In this document: positions 8,060-16,480 of the stretch, one piece after another | Numbering within the stretch: position 1 is the first letter of the stretch | Layout of the letters: each line of letters starts with the position of its first letter | DNA from: Arthrobacter cupressi | Lineage (GTDB): Bacteria; Actinomycetota; Actinomycetes; Actinomycetales; Micrococcaceae | Length of the DNA stretch: 64,000 nucleotides | Direction: 5' to 3' | Assembly (NCBI RefSeq): GCF_900099975.1 | Contig: NZ_FNEI01000002.1 | Location: 286,427-350,426 of the forward strand | Program-made: the position numbers and the translations under genes | Notes under the pieces: model-generated | Told to the model about the DNA's origin: nothing | Databases searched by the model: none | The model's input: only the letters and a program-made list of their open reading frames with translations

Positions 8060-8109
8060 TTGACCGGGGCCGGGCACCGTGTAATCTTTATAGAACGAAC
8101 GGTCGGTAA
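8060..8109 (+). promoter_or_regulatory. paaJ promoter and PaaR box 1
   Basis: TTGACC (8060-8065), a 16-bp spacer and TAATCT (8082-8087) form the promoter. A 22-bp inverted repeat follows at 8088-8109: left half TTATAGAACGA, right half ACGGTCGGTAA. It covers the expected transcription start. The same motif lies at three other paa promoters in this window. Confidence 0.75.
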
Positions 8110-8145
8110 ATTATTCGCCGGCCCTGCTCCGTGAAGGATGTGCTC

Positions 8146-9369
8146 ATGGTCGAGGCTTTTCTTGTTGGCGGCGTCCGTACGCCCGTGGGCCGCTACGGCG
8201 GCTCGCTGTCCGCAGTCCGTCCCGATGACCTCGCCGGGCTGGTGGTCGGTGAAGCGGTGGCGCGGGCCGGCGTCGACCCCGATTCGATCGACGAGGTGAT
8301 CCTCGGTAACGCCAACGGAGCGGGCGAGGAAAACCGCAACGTGGCCCGCATGGCCACCCTGCTTGCCGGGCTTCCCCTCCACATCCCCGGCATCACAGTC
8401 AACCGTCTGTGCGCCTCCGGCATGAGCGCCATCATCATGGCCGGCCAGATGATCAAGGCCGGCGCGGCGGACATCGTGGTTGCCGGCGGCGTCGAGTCCA
8501 TGAGCCGGGCACCCTGGGTCCAGGAGAAGCCGGCCACCGCCTTCGCCAAGCCCGGGCAGATCTTCGACACCTCCATCGGCTGGCGCTTCGCCAACCCCCG
8601 CTTCACCAAGGGCGAGCTCTCCCGCGACGGGAAGATGACCTACTCGATGCCCGAAACCGCTGAAGAAGTCGGCCGGGTGGACGGCATCTCCCGCGAGGAC
8701 GCGGACGCCTTCGCGGTGGCTTCCCACGAGCGCGCACTGGCCGCGATCGCCGCCGGCCGATTCAAAGAGGAAATCGTCCCCGTGACAGTGAAGACACGGA
8801 AGGGCGAGACAGTCGTCGACACCGACGAGGGTCCCCGCGAAGGGACCACACTGGACGTCCTGGCTGGGCTGCGGCCTGTTGTTCCCGGCGGATCCATCGT
8901 CACAGCAGGCAACTCCTCCAGCCTCAACGACGGCGCCTCGGCGGTCATCGTCGCCTCTGAAGCCGCGATCCGGAAGTACGGGCTCACGCCGCGCGCCCGC
9001 ATCATCGACGGCGGGGCCGCCGGCTGCGAACCCGAGATCATGGGCATCGGCCCCGTACCCGCCACCCGGAAGATCCTCGACCGCAGCGGCCTCGGCGTCG
9101 CCGATCTCGGCGCCGTGGAACTCAACGAAGCCTTCGCCACCCAGGCACTCGCCAGCATGCGGCGCCTGGGGCTGGACGCCGGGACGGTGAACAACGACGG
9201 CGGCGCCATCGCCCTGGGGCACCCGCTCGGTTCCAGCGGCTCCCGGATCGCGATCACCCTGCTCGGCAGGATGGAGCGCGAATTGTCCGGTGCAGGCCGT
9301 AGGATCGGCCTCGCAACGATGTGCATCGGCGTCGGGCAAGGCTCGGCGCTTCTCCTGGAAGGCGTGTAA
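8146..9369 (+). CDS. paaJ: Acyl-CoA thiolase, probable 3-oxoadipyl-CoA/3-oxo-5,6-dehydrosuberyl-CoA thiolase
   Basis: A 407-residue thiolase that makes the last cut of the phenylacetate pathway, releasing acetyl-CoA and succinyl-CoA. The nucleophile C89 is in NRLCASGMSA, H359 in ALGHPLGSSG and the second active Cys C393 in TMCIGVGQG. ATG 8146 is chosen over GTG 8131 because AAGGA stands 7 nt before it and thiolases begin just ahead of the VRTPVGRYGG motif. The stop overlaps the next ATG (TAATG), starting the paaJ-paaF-paaH operon. The PaaR box at the promoter supports the pathway assignment over a generic acetyl-CoA acetyltransferase. Confidence 0.88.
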   Translation: MVEAFLVGGVRTPVGRYGGSLSAVRPDDLAGLVVGEAVARAGVDPDSIDEVILGNANGAGEENRNVARMATLLAGLPLHIPGITVNRLCASGMSAIIMAGQMIKAGAADIVVAGGVESMSRAPWVQEKPATAFAKPGQIFDTSIGWRFANPRFTKGELSRDGKMTYSMPETAEEVGRVDGISREDADAFAVASHERALAAIAAGRFKEEIVPVTVKTRKGETVVDTDEGPREGTTLDVLAGLRPVVPGGSIVTAGNSSSLNDGASAVIVASEAAIRKYGLTPRARIIDGGAAGCEPEIMGIGPVPATRKILDRSGLGVADLGAVELNEAFATQALASMRRLGLDAGTVNNDGGAIALGHPLGSSGSRIAITLLGRMERELSGAGRRIGLATMCIGVGQGSALLLEGV

Positions 9370-10217
9370 TGGCTCTGAACCCGGAAGAATTCCACACCCT
9401 GCTGGTCGAAGAGCAGCAGGACCGGCTCACAGTTCTCCTCAACCGGCCGGAAGTCCGCAATGCCATCGACCAGCAGATGGTCGACGAACTCCACAAGGTC
9501 TGCGAGCACCTCGAGCGCGAGCCAAAAATCCTGATCATCACCGGAGGCGAAGGCGTCTTCGCTTCCGGGGCGGATATCGGCCAGCTGCGGGACCGCCGTC
9601 GTGATGACGCCCTGCGCGGCATCAACTCCACGATCTTCAGCCGGATCGCCAGGCTCCCCATGCCCGTCATCGCCGCGATCGACGGCTACTGCCTGGGCGG
9701 CGGCGCCGAACTCGCCTATGCTGCCGACTTCCGGATCGGTACCCCGGCCGTGCGGATCGGCAACCCGGAAACCGGGCTCGGCATCATGGCCGCGGCCGGG
9801 GCCACGTGGCGGCTGAAGGAACTGGTGGGGGAACCGCTCGCCAAGGAAATCCTGCTCGCAGGAGCCGTGCTCCGGGCCGAGGAAGCGCTGCGCATCAACC
9901 TCATCACCGGCATCTACGAAGCCCCCGTGCTGATGGAGGCCGCGCACAAGCTCGCCGACCGGATCGCCCGCCAGGACCCACTGGCCGTGCGGATCACCAA
10001 GTCCGTCTTCCATGCCCCCGAAGGGGCGCATCCGGTGATCGACACCCTGGCCCAGGGCATCCTCTTCGAATCGCAGGCCAAGTTCGACCGCATGCAGGAC
10101 TTCCTGCACAAGAAGATGACCGAACGGCTGGCGGCGAAGCTTCCCCGCGATGGCGGCCCCGCCCACGACGCCGGCACCGACAGCACCCCCGAACCCCAGG
10201 ACAGGACCACCGCATGA
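9369..10217 (+). CDS. paaF: Enoyl-CoA hydratase/isomerase, PaaF-like
   Basis: A 282-residue crotonase-fold enzyme, probably the 2,3-dehydroadipyl-CoA hydratase of phenylacetate breakdown. The oxyanion-hole segments are GVFASGADIGQL and DGYCLGGGAEL. The substrate-side Glu is in NPETGLGIM; the second Glu of two-acid hydratases is less clear. The start TAATG overlaps the paaJ stop. The stop overlaps paaH by 4 bp. A Pro/Thr/Asp-rich tail of about 30 residues follows the conserved domain. The assignment as PaaF rather than PaaG rests on neighbours: a second crotonase next to paaE fits PaaG better. Confidence 0.82.
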   Translation: MALNPEEFHTLLVEEQQDRLTVLLNRPEVRNAIDQQMVDELHKVCEHLEREPKILIITGGEGVFASGADIGQLRDRRRDDALRGINSTIFSRIARLPMPVIAAIDGYCLGGGAELAYAADFRIGTPAVRIGNPETGLGIMAAAGATWRLKELVGEPLAKEILLAGAVLRAEEALRINLITGIYEAPVLMEAAHKLADRIARQDPLAVRITKSVFHAPEGAHPVIDTLAQGILFESQAKFDRMQDFLHKKMTERLAAKLPRDGGPAHDAGTDSTPEPQDRTTA

Positions 10218-11077
10218 GCACCGTTGCCGCCATTCCGCACGTTGTAGGAGTCCTGGGCGGCGGCCGGATGGGGGCCGGCATCGCGCACGCCTTCCTGGTC
10301 AAGGGAGCCACCGTGATCGTGGTGGAACGGGATCACGAGGCCGCCGCCGGGGCGCACGCACGTGTGTCTGACGCCGTTGGCAAGTCCGCAGCGCGCGGGA
10401 CCCTCGGGGAAACCTCGGAGGAGGCACTGGCCCGGTTCAGCACGTCCACGGACTACGAATCGTTCATCCACTGCGGGCTGGTGGTCGAGGCCGTGCCGGA
10501 AGATTACGAGCTCAAGGCAACGGCGCTCAAGGCCGTGGAAGCGCACCTCTCGGCGGATGCCTTCCTGGCCTCCAACACCTCATCCCTGTCCGTTTCCGAT
10601 CTGGCTTCGGAGCTGCACCGCCCGGCCAACTTCCTGGGTCTGCATTTCTTCAACCCGGTCCCGGCGTCCACCCTGATCGAGGTGGTCCTGGCGAAGCAGA
10701 CCTCCGCAGAGCTCGCCGGCGCGGCGAAAGGCTGGGTCGAGGCGCTCGGCAAGACCGCCGTCGTCGTCAATGACGCACCCGGCTTTGCCTCCTCGCGGCT
10801 GGGCGTCGCCATCGCCCTGGAAGCGATGCGTATGGTGGAAGAGGGCGTTGCCTCGGCCGAAGACATCGACGCCGCGATGGTCCTCGGTTACAAGCACCCC
10901 ACCGGCCCGCTGAAGACCACCGACATCGTCGGCCTGGACGTGCGCCTGGGGATCGCCGAATACCTGCACTCCACCCTGGGGGAACGCTTCGCCCCGCCGC
11001 AGATCCTGCGCGACAAAGTGGCCCGCGGCGAACTGGGACGCAAGAGCGGCAAGGGCTTCTTCGACTGGACCGAATGA
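10214..11077 (+). CDS. paaH: 3-hydroxyacyl-CoA dehydrogenase
   Basis: A 287-residue NAD-dependent dehydrogenase that oxidises 3-hydroxyadipyl-CoA to 3-oxoadipyl-CoA. The Rossmann motif GVLGGGRMGAGIAHAF is near residues 10-25, the segment ASNTSSLSVSDLA surrounds residue 120, and the catalytic His is in GLHFFNPVP. The second domain starts near 185 (NDAPGFASSRLG) and ends with GRKSGKGFFDW. The ATG overlaps the upstream stop (ATGA). It closes the paaJ-F-H operon; a strong hairpin follows 3 bp after the stop. Confidence 0.9.
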   Translation: MSTVAAIPHVVGVLGGGRMGAGIAHAFLVKGATVIVVERDHEAAAGAHARVSDAVGKSAARGTLGETSEEALARFSTSTDYESFIHCGLVVEAVPEDYELKATALKAVEAHLSADAFLASNTSSLSVSDLASELHRPANFLGLHFFNPVPASTLIEVVLAKQTSAELAGAAKGWVEALGKTAVVVNDAPGFASSRLGVAIALEAMRMVEEGVASAEDIDAAMVLGYKHPTGPLKTTDIVGLDVRLGIAEYLHSTLGERFAPPQILRDKVARGELGRKSGKGFFDWTE

Positions 11078-11080
11078 CGC

Positions 11081-11107
11081 CCGCAGCGGCCGGGCGGGCC
11101 GCTGCGG
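11081..11107. terminator. Hairpin between convergent paaH and SGNH genes
   Basis: A perfect 11-bp stem, CCGCAGCGGCC (11081-11091) with its complement (11097-11107), closes on a 5-nt loop. It stands between the two stops and can serve both strands. Confidence 0.75.
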
Positions 11108-11120
11108 TGCTGCCTGAGGA

Positions 11121-11933
11121 CTACTTCTTCAGGGCGGCGTTCACGGCGGTGCGGTAGCCGTTGTTATAGCCGGCCGCGTTCGGGTGGAAGTTGTCCGGGT
11201 TCAGCAGGTTGCCGTCAAAGTTGATCCAGGGCCTGTCCGAGCCGATGCCGTGGTCGATGAACCGTTGGGTGACGTCCACAAAACGTGCTCCGGCCGCGCG
11301 GGTGCCGCCAGCGATGGCCGCGTTCAGGGCATCGGCCATGGAGTTGAAAGTGGCCGCGAGGACCTGCTGCTGCGGCGGCGTCGTGCTCGTGATGGTGAAG
11401 AGCCTCGGGTAACCGGTGACCACAATGTCGGCCGACGGTGCCAGGGTGCGCAGGTATGCCACCAGTACCGCAATCTTCGCGGGAAGCTGGGCCAGCGCGG
11501 TCCGTGTGGCCTCCACGGCGGCGGCACATGCCGCGCCCAGGGGGTCCGGAACGCAGGCCGCGGTCACGGCCCCGGTGCCGACGTCGTTTCCGCCCACCGT
11601 GAGGGAAATGTCGGAGGCGCCGGCCAGCAGGGCCGCGTTGGCCGTGGCAACGCCGGCGACGTCGATGGTTGTCGCTCCGAAGCATCCGAGGTTGGTGCCG
11701 GCCAGGAGGGTCGGGTAGGCGGCAGCCGACTGGAAGCACGGTGGAGCGGACGCCCCGCCGCCGGTGCCCGCGGCGAAGGAATCGCCGAGGCCCACATAGA
11801 CGGCGGCCTGTTTTGCCGCGGTTTCGGTGGACGCTGCCTGGGCGGGGGCACCGGACAGGCCAAAGGCAAGAATCATGGCGGCGAATGATGCCGCCAAGGT
11901 GAGGGCGCGGGGTTGGGGATGGTGGGTTTTCAT
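11121..11933 (-). CDS. Secreted SGNH/GDSL hydrolase
   Basis: A 270-residue exported esterase/lipase. A signal peptide ends near AQAAS (residue 34). SGNH blocks are visible in order: block I GLGDSFAAG (nucleophile Ser), block II Gly in NLGCFGATT, block III VGGND, and block V DNFHPNAAGY with the catalytic Asp and His. Four or more Cys residues suggest disulfides, as in the Streptomyces-type extracellular lipase group. Start ATG 11933 is preferred for the signal peptide and AAGGG upstream. It lies between two paa transcription units but has no visible link to them; the substrate is unknown. Confidence 0.85.
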   Translation of the reverse strand: MKTHHPQPRALTLAASFAAMILAFGLSGAPAQAASTETAAKQAAVYVGLGDSFAAGTGGGASAPPCFQSAAAYPTLLAGTNLGCFGATTIDVAGVATANAALLAGASDISLTVGGNDVGTGAVTAACVPDPLGAACAAAVEATRTALAQLPAKIAVLVAYLRTLAPSADIVVTGYPRLFTITSTTPPQQQVLAATFNSMADALNAAIAGGTRAAGARFVDVTQRFIDHGIGSDRPWINFDGNLLNPDNFHPNAAGYNNGYRTAVNAALKK

Positions 11934-12015
11934 CGGGGTTCCCTTGGTCTCGACGGGGTTGCGTCTCAAAAGGGGCGCTGTGTTTGCGACCCTACTCCCG
12001 GAACATCGGCCCGTC

Positions 12016-12034
12016 ACGAGTAGTCGGTACTCGT
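12016..12034. promoter_or_regulatory. Inverted repeat between SGNH hydrolase and GNAT genes
   Basis: ACGAGTA (12016-12022) and TACTCGT (12028-12034) form a perfect 7-bp inverted repeat with a 5-nt spacer, in the divergent promoter region. It may be an operator; the regulator is unknown. Confidence 0.4.
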
Positions 12035-12066
12035 CCGCAGCTGCGGCCCCCCGGCCAGCGCCAAGT

Positions 12067-12079
12067 TAAGCTGAAGCCG
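12067..12079 (+). promoter_or_regulatory. Leaderless -10 of the GNAT gene
   Basis: TAAGCT (12067-12072) is followed by six bases and the GTG at 12079. No SD precedes the GTG and the -35 is weak. Confidence 0.55.
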
Positions 12080-12675
12080 TGACGACGACGATTGCGCCCG
12101 TGACTCTCCGCGGCAGGCTGGTGACCCTGGAACCGCTGCGGCCCGACCTCCACGACGGACTGGTGGAGGCCGTCAGGGACGGCGAGCTGTGGAAACTCTG
12201 GTACACCGCCGTGCCCGCCCCGGAGGCCATGGCGGCCGAAATCGAGCGCCGCCTTGCACTCCAGGAGCGCGGCTCCATGCTGCCCTTCGCCACACGGCTC
12301 AACGGCAGCGGCCGCCTCATCGGCATGACCACCTACATGAACATCGACGCCGTCACTCCCCGCGTCGAAATCGGCTCCACCTGGAACGCCGCCTCCGCCC
12401 ATGGCAGCGGCAGCAACGCCGATTCCAAATTGCTGCTCCTGCGCCACGCGTTCGAAACCCTGGGCTGCCCGGCTGTCGAATTCCGGACCCACTGGCTGAA
12501 CCACCAGTCCCGGGAAGCGATTGCCCGGCTCGGGGCCAAACAGGACGGCGTGCTGCGGAACCACTCCCGCACCTCCGACGGCGTGCTCCGCGACACCGTG
12601 GTGTTCTCCATCCTTGAGCACGAATGGCCGGCCGTGCGTGCGGGCCTTGAATTCCGGCTCGCCAGGCGGGACTGA
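12079..12675 (+). CDS. GNAT-family N-acetyltransferase (RimJ/RimL-like)
   Basis: A 198-residue acetyltransferase of the RimJ/RimL type. It opens with VTLRGRLVTLEPLRPDLHDGL and carries GRLIGMTTY and the motif ANADSKLLL-region helix, then FETLGCPAVEFRTHWLNHQSREAIARLGAKQDGVLR-like core elements that bind acetyl-CoA and close the fold. The substrate could be a protein N-terminus or a small amine; it is not deducible. GTG 12079 is chosen from the leaderless -10 box six bases upstream. The phosphatase gene begins 1 bp after its stop, so they are likely co-transcribed. Confidence 0.82.
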   Translation: MTTTIAPVTLRGRLVTLEPLRPDLHDGLVEAVRDGELWKLWYTAVPAPEAMAAEIERRLALQERGSMLPFATRLNGSGRLIGMTTYMNIDAVTPRVEIGSTWNAASAHGSGSNADSKLLLLRHAFETLGCPAVEFRTHWLNHQSREAIARLGAKQDGVLRNHSRTSDGVLRDTVVFSILEHEWPAVRAGLEFRLARRD

Positions 12676-12676
12676 C

Positions 12677-13408
12677 ATGGACGGGATCCTGCCGGGCATG
12701 ACACCGCGGAGGGTGGACTGGGACGGCGCCGTGAACGCCTGGCAGGTGGCCGGCGACGTCTACCGCATGGGCAGGCGGGAATGGGTCACCGCCGGCGGCT
12801 GGCAGCAGATGTACGACGACGGCGTCCGCACCGTGATCGACCTGCGCACCTCCGGTGAGCGGCAGCCCCGGGACAGCGACCCGGATGTGCCTGCCGAACT
12901 GTTGCGCCGTTTCGAGGTGCTGCACTGCCCCACGGAAGACCCGGACGCCGAGGAATTCGGCGAACTGTTTGGCCCGTACCTAAAGGACCCCGCGCATTAC
13001 GGCGACTACCTGAGGCTCTTCGCCGGGCAGCTCGCCGCCGTGTTCAAGGCGATCGCCGCGGCCAGGGGAAAAGTCGTGGTGCACTGCTCGGCCGGCCGGG
13101 ACCGCAGCGGCATCATCGCCGTCATGCTGCAGCTCCTCGCCGGGGCCGGCGAGGAGGAAATCGTCCAAGGCTACCGGCAGGGCATGCGGGGCATCAACGA
13201 ACGCCACCGGACTCACGGAGTGCCGCATGTCCACGAACGCTATCTGGACGATGCCAGCCTCGAAGCCCTGCTCCGGATCCGCGAGGTGAGCCTGCTGGAG
13301 TTCATCCGCGCCTTGGACGTCCAGGGCTTCCTTGCGGCCAACGGGCTCACCGCCGCCGAAATCGAGGCGGTCCGCCGCAAGGTGAAGGAATCCCCGGCGA
13401 ACCATTAA
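12677..13408 (+). CDS. Tyrosine/dual-specificity protein phosphatase (Y_phosphatase3 type)
   Basis: A 243-residue phosphatase. The P-loop CX5R is complete: HCSAGRDRSG with C137 and R143. Upstream, VIDLRTSGER supplies the conserved Asp-Leu-Arg element of this family. The group includes bacterial protein-tyrosine and phosphoinositide phosphatases, such as the mycobacterial PtpB relatives. ATG 12677 is chosen because it directly follows the GNAT stop. The paaZ promoter begins about 25 bp after its stop. No kinase partner is in the window. Confidence 0.85.
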   Translation: MDGILPGMTPRRVDWDGAVNAWQVAGDVYRMGRREWVTAGGWQQMYDDGVRTVIDLRTSGERQPRDSDPDVPAELLRRFEVLHCPTEDPDAEEFGELFGPYLKDPAHYGDYLRLFAGQLAAVFKAIAAARGKVVVHCSAGRDRSGIIAVMLQLLAGAGEEEIVQGYRQGMRGINERHRTHGVPHVHERYLDDASLEALLRIREVSLLEFIRALDVQGFLAANGLTAAEIEAVRRKVKESPANH

Positions 13409-13433
13409 CAGGGACAGGGGCCGTCATGTATTC

Positions 13434-13464
13434 TTGACATTATTACCGAACGGCCGGTCAGTAA
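13434..13464 (+). promoter_or_regulatory. paaZ promoter and PaaR box 2
   Basis: TTGACA (13434-13439) is followed at 13443-13464 by a near-symmetric 22-bp repeat: left half TTACCGAACGG, right half CCGGTCAGTAA. The box covers the spacer and the -10 position, so binding would exclude RNA polymerase. Confidence 0.75.
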
Positions 13465-13529
13465 TTTGCTGATGCAGTTGCCGCCGTTCGGTTCCGTTCA
13501 TGCCCATGCCTTGGAAGGACCCGTCGACG

Positions 13530-15629
13530 ATGACCAGTACCGCAGTCGCTCCGGAAGTAACGGCCGTGCAGACCGTTCCCAGCTTCGTCCAAGGGGCCTG
13601 GTGGGCTCCCGCCGCGGCGGCGGACGGTGTACCGGTCCGCGATGCGAGCACCGGCGAGGTGCTTGCAAAGGTGAGCACCGAGGGCTTGGACCTGGCCGCC
13701 GTCGTGGACTACGGCCGCACGGTGGGTCAGCGCGAACTGGGCAGGCTCACCTTCCACCAGCGCGCCCTGAAGCTGAAGGAGCTCGCCCAGTTCCTCAACG
13801 GCCGCCGCGAGGAGTTCTATGAGGTCTCCTTCAAGACCGGCGCCACGAAGATCGATTCGATGATCGACATCGACGGCGGCATCGGCGTCCTCTTCACCTT
13901 CGGTTCGAAGGGCCGCCGCGAACTGCCCAACTCGCAGGTGGTGGTGGACGGGCCCATGGAGGTGCTCTCCAAGGACGGTTCCTTCGCCGGCGAGCACATC
14001 TACACCCGCATTCCCGGTGTCGCGGCGCAGATCAACGCCTTCAACTTCCCGGTCTGGGGCATGCTCGAGAAGTTCGCTCCGGCTTTCCTGGCCGGTGTTC
14101 CCACCATCGCCAAGCCGGCTACGCCGTCGGGCTACCTGGCCGCGGCCGTGGTGCGCGCGATTGTCGAATCCGGGATCCTGCCGGAGGGTTCCCTGCAGCT
14201 TGTCTCCGGACCGGCACGCACGCTGCTGGACGCGCTCGACTACCGCGACCTCATGGCCTTCACCGGTTCGGCGTCCACCGCCAATGCGCTCAAGTCGCAC
14301 CCCAACGTGGTCACCGGCGGTGTGCGTTTCACCTCCGAAACCGACTCGCTGAACGCGGCTATCCTGGGCCCGGACGCGGTTCCCGGAACCCCCGAATTCG
14401 ATGCCTTTATCAAGTCCGTCGTCACGGAAATGACGGTCAAGGCGGGCCAGAAGTGCACCTCGATCCGCCGTACCATCGTGCCGCAGGAGCTGGTGTCCGA
14501 CGTCGTTTCCGCCGTCGGTGCCAGGATCAACGAGCGGGTGGTGCTCGGCGACCCGCGCGCCGAAGGCGTCACCATGGGTGCGCTCGCGTCCCTGGAGCAG
14601 CTGGCCGACGTCCGTGCGGCCGTGCATTCCATGCTCGACGCCGGCGGCGAGCTCGCGTACGGAACGCTCGATTCGCCGTCGGTCACGCGTGCGGACGGCA
14701 CGGTGGGCGTCGTCGAAGACGGTGCATTCATGTCCCCGTTGCTGCTGAGCTGGGCCGACGCCGAGACGCAGGAAGTCCACTCCCGCGAGGCCTTCGGGCC
14801 GGTGTCCTCGGTGATCGGATACCGGCACCTGGACGACGCCGTGCGCCTCGCTGCCCTGGGCAGCGGCTCGCTGGTGGCCACCGTTTGCACCAACGACCCC
14901 GCCATTGCGCAGGCGCTGGTTACCGGCATCGCCGCGCACCACGGCCGTGTGCTCATGCTGAACCGCGAAGACGCCCGCACTTCCACCGGCCATGGCTCGC
15001 CGGTGCCGCACCTGGTGCACGGCGGCCCGGGACGCGCCGGCGGCGGCGAGGAACTGGGCGGCATCCGCTCCGTGCTGCACCATATGCAGCGCACCGCCAT
15101 CCAGGGCTCGCCGAACATGCTGACCGCCGTCACCGGGGTCTGGCACAGCGGCGCGGACCGGAACTTCACCCTGGAAAGCGAGGGCGTGCACCCCTTCCGC
15201 AAGTCCCTGGGCGAGCTGCGGATCGGCGATGCCTTCCGCTCTGAGCTGCGCCAGGTGACGCTGGAGGACATCACCGCATTCGCCAACACCACCGGCGACA
15301 CCTTTTACGCGCACACCAACCAGGAAGCGGCCGCGGCCAACCCCTTCTTCCCGGGCATCGTGGCGCATGGCTACCTGCAGCTGAGCTGGGCCGCCGGGCT
15401 CTTCGTGGAACCGGCTCCGGGTCCCGTCCTGGCCAACTACGGCCTGGAAAACCTGCGCTTCACCACGCCCCTGGCCGCAGGGGATTCCTTCCGGGTGGTC
15501 CTCACCGCCAAGAAGATCACCCCGCGGGAAACGGATGAATACGGCGAGGTGGCCTGGGACGCCGTGCTGACGAACCAGCACGACGAGACTGTGGCCACCT
15601 ATGATGTGCTGACGCTCGTGGCGAAGTAA
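13530..15629 (+). CDS. paaZ: Bifunctional oxepin-CoA hydrolase / 3-oxo-5,6-dehydrosuberyl-CoA semialdehyde dehydrogenase
   Basis: A 699-residue two-domain enzyme that opens the oxepin-CoA ring and oxidises the resulting aldehyde. The N-terminal aldehyde dehydrogenase (about 1-530) has FTGSAST at 245-250, general base E270 and nucleophile C309 (AGQKCTS). The C-terminal MaoC-like hydratase (about 545-699) has the Asp/His dyad D590/H595 in GDTFYAHTN and [15 protein letters not shown] 13530 is chosen with GGAAGGA about 10 nt upstream; ATG 13500 is a longer alternative. It is a single-gene unit under its own PaaR box, separated from the rest of the pathway. Both catalytic centres look intact. Confidence 0.92.
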   Translation: MTSTAVAPEVTAVQTVPSFVQGAWWAPAAAADGVPVRDASTGEVLAKVSTEGLDLAAVVDYGRTVGQRELGRLTFHQRALKLKELAQFLNGRREEFYEVSFKTGATKIDSMIDIDGGIGVLFTFGSKGRRELPNSQVVVDGPMEVLSKDGSFAGEHIYTRIPGVAAQINAFNFPVWGMLEKFAPAFLAGVPTIAKPATPSGYLAAAVVRAIVESGILPEGSLQLVSGPARTLLDALDYRDLMAFTGSASTANALKSHPNVVTGGVRFTSETDSLNAAILGPDAVPGTPEFDAFIKSVVTEMTVKAGQKCTSIRRTIVPQELVSDVVSAVGARINERVVLGDPRAEGVTMGALASLEQLADVRAAVHSMLDAGGELAYGTLDSPSVTRADGTVGVVEDGAFMSPLLLSWADAETQEVHSREAFGPVSSVIGYRHLDDAVRLAALGSGSLVATVCTNDPAIAQALVTGIAAHHGRVLMLNREDARTSTGHGSPVPHLVHGGPGRAGGGEELGGIRSVLHHMQRTAIQGSPNMLTAVTGVWHSGADRNFTLESEGVHPFRKSLGELRIGDAFRSELRQVTLEDITAFANTTGDTFYAHTNQEAAAANPFFPGIVAHGYLQLSWAAGLFVEPAPGPVLANYGLENLRFTTPLAAGDSFRVVLTAKKITPRETDEYGEVAWDAVLTNQHDETVATYDVLTLVAK

Positions 15630-15648
15630 GGGAAGGCCCCGGCGGGCC

Positions 15649-15906
15649 CTACCGGTCCGGATCCCTTGGGCCCAGGGCGTTGTTCCTTCGGATCAGTCCG
15701 GCGATCAGCAGGGTCACTCCGAGCAGCACGGGAATAAGGCTGTACAACGTGTGCCGCCCGCCCGCCGCGCTCATGGCGACGACGAAAACGAAGAAGCCGG
15801 CCAGGAGCAGGAGGCCTGTGACAATCAGGCCCCTGCCTTGGCGGGGGCCTCTCATGGGCTTGCCGACGGGTGGCAGCCAGTCCGGGACCTTGTCTGTCCA
15901 GCTCAC
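15649..15906 (-). CDS. Small two-helix membrane protein
   Basis: An 85-residue protein if started at GTG 15906. It has a Pro/Gly/Arg-rich N-terminus, then two hydrophobic helices (GLIVTGLLLLAGFFVFVVAM and SLIPVLLGVTLLIAGLI) and a short basic tail. No family was recognised. The start is uncertain: there is only a weak AAAAGAA before the GTG, and longer in-frame starts run into the promoter of the divergent VOC gene. It ends 20 bp from the convergent paaZ stop. Confidence 0.5.
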   Translation of the reverse strand: MSWTDKVPDWLPPVGKPMRGPRQGRGLIVTGLLLLAGFFVFVVAMSAAGGRHTLYSLIPVLLGVTLLIAGLIRRNNALGPRDPDR

Positions 15907-15958
15907 AGTTCTTTTGTACACCTCCGGGCGTAAAATTTGCCCGTAGGAGGTGGCGACC

Positions 15959-16387
15959 ATGATTCTTGCCCTCAACACCGCCACAACCATCCTGCCCGTG
16001 GATGACCCGGCCCGTGCCCGCAGTTTCTATGCTGAAAAACTCGGGCTCCCGCACCGGGGCATGACCTGGGATGGAAATGACCTGTTCGGCCTGGACGGCG
16101 GCCATATGTTGCAGTTGATGCCGGTCAAGGACGGCGTGCATTCGGAACACACCACCCTGAGCTTCGAGGTCCGCGACATTGAGCGCGCCGTGGACGAGAT
16201 GGAGGCCAAGGGCGTCCGGTTCCAGGATTATGATGAGCCGGACCTGAAGACCGACCACCACATCTGCACCACGGATGACGAGCGCTGTGCCTGGTTCATG
16301 GACACCGAGCACAACATCCTCTGCATCCACGAGCCACTGAGCGTCGCGGAAAAGGTGGGCACGTACGACGTCGAATACCAGGTCTAG
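15959..16387 (+). CDS. VOC-family protein (glyoxalase/dioxygenase superfamily)
   Basis: A 142-residue single VOC module. The N-terminal strand ATTILPVDDPARARSFYAEKLGL is the classic first beta-alpha element, and the second half contains ERAVDEMEAKGVRFQDYDEPDLKTD. Metal-binding positions of glyoxalase I are not all evident, so it may bind a ligand rather than catalyse. ATG 15959 is set by an excellent SD, AGGAGG, 8 nt upstream; TAAAAT at about 15931 is a good -10. A perfect 15-bp terminator follows. Confidence 0.85.
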   Translation: MILALNTATTILPVDDPARARSFYAEKLGLPHRGMTWDGNDLFGLDGGHMLQLMPVKDGVHSEHTTLSFEVRDIERAVDEMEAKGVRFQDYDEPDLKTDHHICTTDDERCAWFMDTEHNILCIHEPLSVAEKVGTYDVEYQV

Positions 16388-16406
16388 CCGGCTGGCCTAT
16401 CAGCCG

Positions 16407-16441
16407 TTCGCCCGCCGTGCGTACTGCGCACGGCGGGCGAA
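16407..16441. terminator. Strong bidirectional terminator
   Basis: A perfect 15-bp stem, TTCGCCCGCCGTGCG (16407-16421) with its complement (16427-16441), a 5-nt loop and then TTTGTC. It lies between the convergent VOC and HAD genes. Confidence 0.9.
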
Positions 16442-16480
16442 TTTGTCACAACTGGCGAACGCGGTGGTTCCGTGCCTGGC

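Noticed and set aside
13458..15581. A 707-residue open frame on the minus strand opposite paaZ
   Set aside because: It is an antisense shadow caused by high GC at third codon positions. paaZ on the plus strand has all family motifs and the regulated promoter.
15635..15648. Terminator between paaZ and the small membrane protein gene
   Set aside because: Only about five base pairs of stem can form, which is too weak to call.
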